Below are positions 54,601 through 64,000 of a stretch of DNA of 64,000 bases, piece after piece. How positions within the stretch are numbered: position 1 is the first letter of the stretch; each line of letters begins with the position of its first letter. Both the position numbers and the translations under genes were made by a program. The stretch covers positions 27,424,071 to 27,488,070 of the forward strand of contig NC_133930.1 of assembly GCF_964199755.1 (NCBI RefSeq), given 5' to 3'. The notes below the pieces were generated by a model. That model ran no database searches and was not told the origin of the DNA. It saw only the letters and a program-made list of their open reading frames with translations. This stretch comes from Larus michahellis (Eukaryota > Chordata > Aves > Charadriiformes > Laridae).

Positions 54601-57600
54601 ACCCCCTCAGACAGTGGCTGTAAGAAGCTGAGCAAAAATTAAAACACCAACATACTTCTGAATATAATACGATTCCAGTTTCGCGTAGTCAATGCCAAAT
54701 CCTTGCTTCCTCATGAACTCTCTCACTTCAGGGTTAGATTTCCTTAAATAATAACAACGAAATAAGTCAGAAAAAAAAAAAAGGATAATTTTGTTTTGTT
54801 TTAAACCAGGTTTCTCAACCATTTCCACCTATGCACGGCAGACTAGCTGATGCCTTAGGCACGCCATAGCCTGGAATGCACAACTGAGTAAAAGCAGAAG
54901 GCTAAGATGATTTAGGTATTTTGAAACAGTTTCATCCTGATTTGAAATAAAGCCAATAGTCCTTCTTCTCTGGTAGAACTACTGGAGTCCCTGTTCTTAA
55001 GCAGTCTCTGGCAGGCTGCCTCAAGCTCCTAAAAGCTCTGGGGTTCTGGCTTCTCTGTGACTTGGTGGGAAGGTTGCCAGAAGGTCTGGAAACTAAGCAG
55101 CCATAATAACACGGGATCTGCAGGAGTGACATCAAGAATTTGGGAAAATACCCAAAAAGCAAACCAACACTTTTGTGATAAAGCTTTTGTCAGAAATTTT
55201 CTTTCTTCCTAAAAATTAAAGAAAGTTCTGAGTGTTCAGATTTTATGTTTCAAGAGAATGCACAAATACTAACATCAATGTGAATACTCATGCAATTAAA
55301 TGTTCTCGAAATTCTGTATTATTAGTTACTCCAGCAGAGAGACTACAAAGTATTCAAAATCCACAACCAATTGAAAACCTCTATTAATACATGCCATACT
55401 ATTAATACAAGCAGACAGGAGTCAGTACTGTAATACTTAATGTTATCAGGTTTTCTGGAAGGCAGAACTCAATGAAAAGAACTGATTTTCCTTTAACACA
55501 AAGCATTTAAATGTTAGTTATCTTATACAGTACTTTTCTACCATACTAGTTCTCCTTCCTGCCAGCTTAATTTTCATGAAGAAATCCTTTAGAGTACCTG
55601 AACATTTCTGAAACTACTAGTCAAAGCAAAATTATGCACAACATCACTTACTTGTTGAGCATCACAAAAGCTCTGCCTGTAAATAGTTACAGAAGTAGGA
55701 GTGGAGATCTTTGGGTTAAGGAATGAAAACTGTCTCACGCAGTTCCATAACTGATGGATTTAGGCAAGTTTAAGAGGCACCAGATATTTACTCTTTGAAC
55801 TGTCAGCGTACCAACAATCGAAGTTTACTTCATCTCCTCCCAAATGAATGTAAGCATCTGGAAATACACTGCTGATCTCTCTGTAGAATTTAGTCATGAA
55901 GTCATAAGTTGTATTCAAAATGGGATTTACAGGTCCAAAGGACCCAGTTGGACGTTCTCCACTGTAACAAGGGGTGAGAAGATCTCTTTGACCTAATAGA
56001 AACAATTAATAGAGGATATTCAATTCCATGTTGGAATGCTAACTTTACTAGCAGGAACAGGCAGTTACCCATATTAAAAATGTTAATACTCATGTCTTAA
56101 GTGTTCATCTATCTAAGTATAATCAAATAGAGGCAGGATGAAATAAAACAACTTGCCCAAAGTTGAAGAACCCTCTAAATGGAAATCAGCACTCTGACTT
56201 GTAGATTTGTGATTTAACACACAGTAATTTATGGAACATGTCACTGTACCTGCAAAACAACTTCTGGATGACTACTTGAATAAAAAAGCTTTAATGGATT
56301 TAGGGAGGAAGCCAATTAGAAGGAAGCCAAATATAATGAGTGTGCTCCAGAGGCCTCTTTCCTCTTTTTATTATTCTGCTTTGTTAACACCTAAGTAGGT
56401 GGGAGACACATGGCTCAAGGTACATGTCCTACCTTAGTCTGCTAGGAATTTACCCCTACACAAGAAAGGAAGGCCAGACAGACATCAAAACTAAGCACTT
56501 GTTCTTGAGTCAAGATCTCTGAAGCAACATGAGCCAGTATAATAAAATAGGAAAAAGTTACTACATATAGGTTGGAGATTCATAAATGCAGTTTACTTGG
56601 TAAACCGTGGTTACAGCAGCAGCAGCACCTTCTTCCTGGCTGTGTGTTTCCTACACAGAGCACATTTACCCTAAACAGGGCCCTAGTGGCAGATTGTTTC
56701 AGCTACCTTCCTTGCATGCCGTAAGACTTCTCCCCAGTATCTTGAACCTGAATGCAATCAAAGCATAGCCACCCAGATTCATAGGCAAAGCCAAAACTGG
56801 CTCCTGTGCATCACATTAAGAAAAGCTATTACACAAGAAGCTATCAGGAACAGTTGATTTTAGGCAAGGGAGCTGAACCTTGGTCTTAATATGAATATAG
56901 ACCACCCCATGTGTCACCGGCAAGCCACTGGCTTTTATTAGTGCTCTGTGACAGCAAAGACCACCTGAGATGAAGGATTCAGAAAGACTGTTTAGAAAAT
57001 TTAGTTTTTGCCTTGTTCCTTTCCTCCTCATTCTAGATTAGTGAGAAAGAGCCTGAGGCATCTTCCAACATTATGGCTGCATCCCCACAGGATGAGCACA
57101 AGACTTGCCCCATGGCTAAAGCTAAAGCTATGAAGCGCTAGAAAAACCTTTACTATTTCCAGTTTGGCCAAACCCATCATATGTTAATTGCAGTGAAATC
57201 ACAGTCACTGCGCCTTGAATTAAGGCACAAGGTTCTGTGGTCCTTGAGTACGTGTAAACACTACCACCCTCAGGATTCAAGCATTCTCTATCAAGAGAAG
57301 TATTTTTCTGAAACCCAGAAGAGAGTGAAAAAGCATCCAACTTTGCTGTGTTTTGTACACTGTCAGATTACCGTTTTACTAATAGAATCATTAATCACTT
57401 TGAAAGAACCTTTCCAAAGCAGAAACCTCTAGAGACAGCAACTCACTATTTCTAGCCACTGCTTCTAAACTCAAGAGCACTAACAACAATGTGAAGTCTA
57501 AGGCACACAGAATGTATCTGTGCCTTTGCACACACATCCAGCACAGCAAGTATCAGCTTTCTCCATTCATTCTACTTCCTCTAACACATAAAGATCATGG

Positions 57601-60600
57601 CTATCACTTAGGCTGCCCCTTGCTTACCTCTTATTAAGGGGCTTTCAAACCACTTTAAGGGCTGCTTTTTAACAAGTTAATTTGCTTGCACTCTATTTAC
57701 CACAATCTTCTAAGCATTAATACTTTCTTGGACATACCTTTTCCCCAAGACTGTGTGTGTCCTGGGGTATCAAACTCTGGGATAACTCTAATGCCTCTTA
57801 ACCGGGCATACTCAATCACCAGACTGATGTCAGTAGGAGTATAGATGTGGTTATAGGAGTACGCTCCCTGTAAAGTATTCACATTTAGAAACAGTTTACA
57901 AAACATTGTATCAGCAGCTCAAAAAATCGTGACTAAAGTGCTATAATTTAGACTGGAGAGCATTTTTAGAAGTTAGCCTTTTGTGGTTTTTCACATATGC
58001 AACTGCACTGATGGTACTTCTAGGTTGACTAGTGGGGGGGGGAACAAAACAAAACAAAACCCACAGACATGAACCCCTTTTTCCACACTAAGACAAATCT
58101 GAGGAGACCATCCTTTCCTCCTTAGCTCACAGTTAATGAGGAAAACAGAAAAGGTAGTATCTATTCCATCAGATTTTTGAAAGATACGGTTTTCAATTCT
58201 TCTGTACAAAGGCTAGTTACTTTTGCCCTCTACCTCTGCATCATTAGTCCTAAAACATGGGGCCCTTGTTATTTGACATGCAAGACTAATGGAAAAAATC
58301 TGCCAAGTCAGAAAGAACAGTGTCTTTTTCCAACACCTCTGCTTGTCAGTTTGAATACAATATCCAATTTAGCGTCAGGGCACGTTTGTTTTGTGACGCT
58401 GAATTTGAGTGTTATTCCACTCCCACACAGAAAACAAATGTGACAAGTGACCCAGACTGCTACAGTTAGAAAAGTGTCATGACTCCTCATGATTAATAGC
58501 ACCTTAAGCTTCTATTTACCCAGAAACAGTTTCCACAACTGAGTTACTAAAAAAAGATAATGATAAACAAGAAGCCTTTCATAAAGAAGGCTACTGAGAC
58601 AGAGTCCATCTCCTTCTCTCCAGCTGTCAGTGGGGAATGGAACAGAACTCCACAGCCATTACTAGGAAAAATAATCTGACTGTACCATCCAACATCTACA
58701 ATTTTTTAATTAAGAAATTCTTCACAGCATCTGATACATAATTTTCATGAGGGTCAGCTTAGATTATTTTTAAATTATTATAATATAGATATTAGGCTCT
58801 ACTTAACTATTCATGATTGATTTGGCTATTACTGCACTGCGATTGAGCAAGAACCTCATGATGGCTTTTATTAATTAGCAAAATCCGCTGTGAATTGGGA
58901 ACTAAAGAGATACATTGCAGTGTATTCATTTCAGAAAACAACCTCTCACTTTTGGACTTCTAGACACGTTGTGTTTTGTCAAGTTAACTAGATCTCAGAA
59001 AGGGCAAAAGTACTACTGCCATGGTTCCAAACCTAGAGCTGACAGGAAACTCTCTTACATCCGTTTGAGTGACAGTTAAGTCTACCAGTAAAACAAACAA
59101 ACCAACAGAAATACAAGCACTGTTCACCGCAACAGATTATTTGAACCATTAGTGCTTGAAGGCCTGCAAACACTAAGCGGATCACTGTCAGCAGCAAGTT
59201 TGCACAGAAGAGTTAGGAAGGTCATTTACCATGCATCCACCAAGGAAGACTCAAATATGGTTCACAGAGACCATGTTGGTTGTTGGTCCTCTGGTACTGT
59301 TTCACAATCAGCCAAGGCAAATGTATTCAACCATTGGTAGGCTCTGCATTCTATTTTCATGAAAGATGTGCCAGATTTCTGCCCTCCCACCCTGCTCCAG
59401 TAATGTTTACTCACCTTGTCACTTAACTCAGGGAAATAAATACTCTGGTAAGGGAATGACTGATCATCTACTATATGCCAGTGGAAAACATTGAACTTGT
59501 TAAAAGCCATGGCATCCTGTAACAAAGAATGCAATACAGTCTAGTTAAGCACTTCACTCTCACAGAAAACCTACGCAAAAAAAGTTGGTCTTGTCCCTGT
59601 ATATCCCGCCTGCCTAAAGGAGCAACTTAAAAAAAAAAAAAAACCACAAAGAAAATGCATACTGTGTTTCAACGAATGCTAGAAGCATACACCAAAACAC
59701 ACCATCCTGTTTATACTACTGCTCCATTCCTTTGCTATCTATTTGCACCACTCCTGCCAACGAGCTCTTGATCTGATCATGCTACACTGCCCGGTACAAG
59801 GGGAACTGCTATAAATGCTTATGAGTTTCTTCCCTTTCAGAACACATCTGGGTAATTCTCTATGCACCAGGAGCTATTTCAGCTTACAGAAAAGCCTATG
59901 CTTTTCTACCTAAATACTTTGGACTCAAAAACCAAACAGCATGAGAGTTTCTAACTATTTAGTACATCTCTACTTGCTAGTGACTTCTGCAGAATCCATT
60001 TCAAATGCATGCAGAATAAACACGTGCATTTTCCACAAAGAAGTGTGGCTTATGTTTTTAGTCATTACAGTGTCAGTACTTCCCTTTTAACACACTTATT
60101 TTAGAATTATGACTCCAGATGGACAGTTAAGCACATACCCGAGTTATGCAAGTTTGTCAGAGTCACTAGAAGTGTTGTGTGCTGCGAGCTGACGGAAAAA
60201 GCATTCTCTACATTGTTTGGGACTAAGTAATTGCAACACAGTTGCTTCCAATCCCTTCCCACAATACAATTATTTCCACACCTTCCCCTTTCGTTTTTTC
60301 ACCAAGCTGTGTTTAAAGAAGTGACAAAAATCTCTTCAGGAACTCCCACCAAATCCAAAGGAAGATTTACACCTTGTCCACTCCCCAAAATTATCTCATC
60401 TGTTTCATTAGAAGAAGTTTCAATTACCGCATGTCTTCACATATTTCTATCAAATACCATCTTTCCACACAAAAAATGCTATCTCCTGACCTTTACCTCA
60501 GCCACGCCTTCCTCAAGGACAATGCACTTCCCGGAAATACAGTAAAGCAGCCGAACACAAACAAGAAATGTACTTAAACTGCTGCCTTAAGCATCTAATT

Positions 60601-63090
60601 ACCGCATGTCAGTGAAGAGATTACTGCTGCTTTTTATTAGGTTAGCCTGGACTCAAGCAGGCACAAAGGTGGGAGGAAAAGCACACTTGTTCTTTAACCA
60701 GCAAAATGTCATAAGTGTCCCATAGCTCTGGGAAATTATTAAAGCCACAAGCATAACTTAAGGAAAGAAAACATGATAGCAACAGTTACAGAAACACAAA
60801 ATTGGTTAGAAATGCAAGTCTCAAAAGTCAAGTTACTCTTTGGACATTGTTGTCTCTTTTAGAAAAGACAACAAATAATGATGCGATTAACTACTTGAGT
60901 CTTTGAAGCACCCTCAGTTGTAAATGAAACACTACACAAACACTACTTGCTAAACAGGGACTGATCTTAAAGGTAAATACAAGTGGTAAATACCCATGGA
61001 GGGGCAAGTTCTGAGCACAGTTCAACGATGACCTCAGAAATGAAGACTGGTTTTACCTGCACTCTCTTCCTCCCCATCCTAAGCCTGTTCTGCAAAGTTC
61101 TGCAACATGGAAAGGAAATTTCTAACACTATTTCATCTTGGAAAAGCAAGACAGAGACAAGACAGGAAAACTGCTTGTTCCTCCACTCCAAGGTGTCTCC
61201 CATTTCAACCCACCAAATAAACGCTGCTACAAGGATTTCAACAGGAGAGAGGAGTACAAAACAGAAAAAAACCCACAGCTTTAGCTGCTATGATTACACC
61301 ATTGTTATATATTTACATTATACATATACATAGTATACAATTAAGTGTGCTTACACAAGCTTTTCAGATAAAGTTTTGTTGGTGCTTGTGTGTTTTTTTT
61401 GCGTTTTGAAGGGATGTAGTGAAAGAAATCAGTAGCTTCCAATTAACATTTCCAATTTCTCCCCTTACTCTATACTACTTAATTACTGGCTTGCTCTTAG
61501 CAGCATAAGAAAGAATAACCAAAGCCTGGTTATTCAAAAGACTGGAATTTTCCTGCATCCACTGGCACTGAAGCCAGGACTTGCAAGGTCTCCCCTGTAG
61601 TGCTTGGTGACAGTCAGATGTCTCAAAACACGGTTCCAAGAAATATATGAGCTGGTTTAGGCAACAGAAAACACAGAAAGCCCAATGTACCACAAATCCC
61701 AGCCTCCTTTACAGGTTCACTGTGTCTGCCCACTCAGTTCCTCTATGGTGTATGTTCTGACCTTCACTTAGCAAAGTTCACTCTGTCCTTTTAGAAGTCA
61801 GACAGCGGAGATGGGTTCTCCTTTCATACCAGTTGCTACCTACTCCAGGGGCCAAAACACAAAAGCAAAAAGCCTTCACTATTAATAATACAAAACTGCC
61901 CACTTACCAGGTTTGTAAGAATAGATTTCAATGGTAAATAATGCCTTGAAGTGTCTAGTAAGATTCCTCTATGAGCAAATCTTGGGAAGTCATCGATTTC
62001 AGATTCATTGACAAGAAACTATGAGAATGAAATTTAAAAATTAGAATTTTCATTTTTTATTCACCATTTCAAACAGGAAATACTTAGTTTTCAGTTTTTT
62101 AACAGCCTTCCAAGGATAATTTTCTGAAAAAGTACTAGTAGATGTGCTGCTTCTTGAAGAGCACACAATAAAGAATGTGGCTATACTTACACTTCCATAG
62201 TCATCTTCATGAACCAACTGACTGAAGGTTTCCAAACCTGTGAAAAAAATCCAAGAAAGGGATCTGGAGTACAAGCCAGTACTTGTCCTTAAAGTTTTAG
62301 TTAAAAACAGGACCATAACTATTTACAAGTATTCACATAGCTAGAAAGAATGCTTTGTAGCTGAGTTTCTTTCTCTTCAGCACAGTTTTCCTTAATTGCT
62401 CAAGCACCCCAGTTAATGAAGTTCTGATGAGAGAACCATCCAAGCTCTCCATTATACACAAGTGCTGAATATTAGCAGTAACAGCTCAGCTGTACCAAAC
62501 TAATCCTTCAATAGTATGGAAGTCACTGATAGCAAGGTAGGAATTTCTGGTATTGTCATGCATCTATTCTTGTCATTTCTGGTACTGGTGAAGTTTCTAA
62601 TTTAGCATGAAAAATCTGCTAATTTAGACTAACATTCCAGTAAGAACAGTAGACTGAAACTTCAGCATTATGGTCTTCTTGGTGATGTGTCCAGCATGTT
62701 CAGCTACTAGGTGCAGTCAGAGAATAATTTGTTATTCACACTGTAGATCAGTGAGCTAAAAAGCACCCAGGATTTTGTTGGCTTGCCTGATTTCCAGCAT
62801 AGCAAGGGTGCACTTCTGGTGTGCCACTGGATCTGAGATGCTGAGCACCCGAACTGAGGGTCTGACCAACACACCTCTGGGTACCCTTCTGGTCTGTATG
62901 CCCAAGCTTATTTCTCGGGAAGGACGAATGAGGGCAAGGCTCAGTGGTCAGCTGGTTCTTAGTCTGGCATGGATTTTGAATTAAGTCCAGACCAAATAGC
63001 TCAATAGGAAAAGTATCAGCTTACCTCTTAAAGCACCCCATACCTCATCTGCTTTCAGTATAGCCACAGGCTCAGTTACAGTTAAATGAT
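48623..63090 (-). CDS. HEXB: HEXB, beta-hexosaminidase beta subunit, 5'-incomplete (12 of an expected 14 exons)
   Basis: Minus-strand exons are 63090-63025, 62237-62191, 62018-61908, 59516-59415, 57867-57738, 55992-55812, 54742-54656, 54072-54000, 53365-53191, 52008-51918, 51704-51600 and 48686-48623. They give 409 residues to the stop, all in phase, matching human exons 3-14. The enzyme is the lysosomal glycoside hydrolase family 20 hexosaminidase that removes terminal GlcNAc/GalNAc (with HEXA and GM2 activator for GM2 ganglioside). The catalytic pair is in [12 protein letters not shown] (Asp codon 55834-55832, Glu codon 55831-55829; human Asp354-Glu355). The substrate arginine is in [12 protein letters not shown]. 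The N-glycosylation site NTTY and the disulfide cysteines of TPCYS, DCW, RCRM and GYC are kept. Exons 1-2 with the signal peptide lie beyond 64000. Confidence 0.95.
48687..51599 (-). other. HEXB last intron
   Basis: 2.9 kb AT-rich intron before the last coding exon. No mobile element or gene recognised. Confidence 0.55.
51600..51704 (-). CDS. HEXB: HEXB exon 13 equivalent
   Basis: Encodes [35 protein letters not shown]. Acceptor tctttacag, donor TCCG|gtaagg. Confidence 0.95.
51918..52008 (-). CDS. HEXB: HEXB exon 12 equivalent
   Basis: Encodes [39 protein letters not shown] is the GH20 active-site tryptophan/glutamate motif. Acceptor ttgacttcag, donor TATG|gtacga. Confidence 0.94.
52415..52790 (-). 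mobile_element. CR1 LINE 3' fragment, minus strand (HEXB intron 11)
   Basis: Begins at the CR1 3' tail in reverse (aatcatagaatggtttgggt). Then come tagaagggaccataaagatc, tccagcctggccttgaacac, acttccagggatggggcatc and aagaatttcttcctcatatc, all well-preserved CR1 blocks. Fairly young copy, 5'-truncated near 52790. Confidence 0.93.
53191..53365 (-). CDS. HEXB: HEXB exon 11 equivalent
   Basis: Encodes [20 protein letters not shown]...[22 protein letters not shown], with the conserved APWYLD and YGQDW. Acceptor ccttttag, donor CCTG|gtttgt. Confidence 0.95.
54000..54072 (-). CDS. HEXB: HEXB exon 10 equivalent
   Basis: Encodes [25 protein letters not shown], with the conserved VWQEVFD. Acceptor aattctag, donor GAG|gtacga. 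Confidence 0.95.
54656..54742 (-). CDS. HEXB: HEXB exon 9 equivalent
   Basis: Encodes [28 protein letters not shown]. Acceptor ttatttaag, donor AGAA|gtatgt. Confidence 0.95.
55812..55992 (-). CDS. HEXB: HEXB exon 8 equivalent (catalytic Asp-Glu)
   Basis: Encodes [20 protein letters not shown]...[14 protein letters not shown] and holds the catalytic Asp-Glu pair and the NTTY glycosylation site. Acceptor tctattag, donor GTTG|gtacgc. Confidence 0.96.
55993..57737 (-). other. HEXB intron between exons 7 and 8
   Basis: 1.7 kb intron without recognised repeats; scattered short open frames only. Confidence 0.5.
57738..57867 (-). CDS. HEXB: HEXB exon 7 equivalent
   Basis: Encodes [40 protein letters not shown]... 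with the GH20 motif PEFDTPGH. Acceptor actttacag, donor AAAG|gtatgt. Confidence 0.96.
57868..59414 (-). other. HEXB intron between exons 6 and 7
   Basis: 1.5 kb intron. A small (caaaa)n-type patch follows a G-run near 58033-58060. No gene or mobile element recognised. Confidence 0.5.
59415..59516 (-). CDS. HEXB: HEXB exon 6 equivalent
   Basis: Encodes [34 protein letters not shown], including the [11 protein letters not shown] active-site strand of GH20. Acceptor tttgttacag, donor AAG|gtgagt. Confidence 0.96.
59517..61907 (-). other. HEXB intron between exons 5 and 6
   Basis: 2.4 kb AT-rich intron. Nothing recognised besides A-runs (for example about 59628-59643). Confidence 0.5.
61908..62018 (-). 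CDS. HEXB: HEXB exon 5 equivalent
   Basis: Encodes [29 protein letters not shown]... and contains the substrate-binding arginine of DTSRHYLP. Acceptor attctcatag, donor CTG|gtaagt. Confidence 0.95.
62191..62237 (-). CDS. HEXB: HEXB exon 4 equivalent
   Basis: Encodes [16 protein letters not shown] (47 nt). Acceptor ttttttcacag, donor AGT|gtaagt. Confidence 0.95.
62238..63024 (-). other. HEXB intron between exons 3 and 4
   Basis: Contains a GC-richer patch (about 62760-62990, for example gtgccactggatctgagatg) without a recognised repeat signature or coding continuity. Confidence 0.4.
63025..63090 (-). CDS. HEXB: HEXB exon 3 equivalent
   Basis: Encodes [21 protein letters not shown], matching human LLVKEPVAVLKANRVWGALR. 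Acceptor tctttag, donor AGAG|gtaagc. 66 nt, the first codon split with an exon outside the window. Confidence 0.93.
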
Positions 63091-64000
63091 CTAAAGAATG
63101 GGAAAAAAAACAAAACATGTTATTCCTTAAGAAAGTAGGGAATGACAGGACAACGCTAACAGGCATTAAAAAGAATCTTCAAGTGCCACATCTTCCTTTG
63201 TTGGGTTTTTTTTTTTAATTCTAACCAATGCTGCTTTTAACAGCGATACCGCATCACTATTTTTTGTTTATGTGCTCCCGAAATAATGCAATCTACTAGT
63301 CAGAGCATCAGCAGTTAATCACTAAAGATGATGAAAGAAATACAGTGTTTAATAATGGCAATGTTAAATATTGTACATGTGCCAGAATTCCAGCCAACTT
63401 TAACACAACTGATTTAAAACTATCAGATGATATTTTTTCATTTAAGACGTAGGTGATAAGGCTTGGGTAACTAAGCCAAATGTAACCGCAGAAGTTTACT
63501 TCTCCTTTTACCTCTCCTTTACCTTCCTTATGCTTACATACTCTTTTGGAGATACAGCTTACAGAGATATAGCAAGTAATATCATTAGATCCTTACTATA
63601 AAGGTATTGTTACAAAGGATAATTAAAAAAACAGACCCCACCACCTAATGAGCACATGTACCAGGGCAGTGAGATGAAGTAAGGTAAAAAGAATGGTATC
63701 TGAAGGTATCCATAACAATCCTACCTTACATTTGAGTACTGGAAGTACTCAAGTACAAAGTGCTGAAAAAGAGAGACTAAAATGATTTTGTTTTTCCATT
63801 TAAGGTGATTTAGTAAATTTTAGTGAAAAAACAAATATGTTTTAAATATGTTAATTAAAAAAAATCACATACACATATATGTCTAAAAATACACTATGCC
63901 TATAAAGCTATAAATTTATATTATTATTTAAACATCAAAGCAATAATAAACTGACCAGAGTCACACATTTGAAACAGCAGAGAAAAAATCAGAGGGGTAA
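63091..64000 (-). other. HEXB intron upstream of exon 3 (to the window edge)
   Basis: AT-rich intron. I looked for HEXB exon 2 (the human FRRYHGYIF... region) on the minus strand and did not find it, so it lies beyond the window. Confidence 0.55.

Noticed and set aside
1-64000. CRISPR arrays, prokaryotic operons, defence systems, tRNA or rRNA genes
   Set aside because: None seen; the tandem repeats have no unique spacers and all coding text belongs to vertebrate genes or LINE remnants.

Overview
The window is nuclear DNA of a bird. Evidence: split genes with GT-AG introns whose exons read as vertebrate proteins, many 5'-truncated CR1 LINE copies (the dominant avian repeat), a solo LTR of an avian endogenous-retrovirus type, and low repeat density. 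A non-galliform (neoavian) species seems likely from the LTR and CR1 types, but that is an inference. There is no bacterial, phage or CRISPR content and no RNA gene that I could support.

Layout: four protein-coding genes form a conserved vertebrate block. (1) FAM169A, plus strand, 12 coding exons between 194 and 18025 (655 aa), with a long 3'UTR to about 20450. (2) NSA2, minus strand, 6 coding exons from 27032 down to 22883 (260 aa). (3) GFM2, plus strand, 20 coding exons from 28209 to 47549 (777 aa). (4) HEXB, minus strand, entering from the right edge. Twelve coding exons, matching human exons 3-14, run from 63090 down to 48623; the first two exons lie beyond the window. The order FAM169A-NSA2-GFM2-HEXB is that of human 5q13. 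This region is expected on the avian Z chromosome, which the sequence alone cannot prove.

NSA2 and GFM2 diverge from one CpG-rich region (about 26570-27620), which looks like a shared housekeeping promoter. GFM2 and HEXB converge tail-to-tail with poly(A) signals only about 40-180 bp apart. FAM169A and NSA2 also converge, separated by about 2.2 kb. The products act in different places: nuclear periphery (FAM169A), nucleolar 60S subunit assembly (NSA2), mitochondrial ribosome recycling (GFM2) and lysosomal glycoconjugate breakdown (HEXB). The block is therefore conserved synteny and not an operon-like pathway.

Introns carry seven recognisable CR1 fragments, including one of about 1.7 kb with reverse-transcriptase remnants in a GFM2 intron. 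They also hold one solo LTR next to a CR1 in FAM169A intron 4. Short tandem repeats occur in the introns and in the FAM169A 3'UTR. The oddities worth checking are a GC-AG intron in FAM169A, a CR1 about 25 bp downstream of a FAM169A exon with an ambiguous donor, an NSA2 first exon holding only the start codon, the tight GFM2/HEXB 3' ends, and a Gly-to-Arg change just after the GFM2 NKMD motif. I did not see a previously undescribed system.
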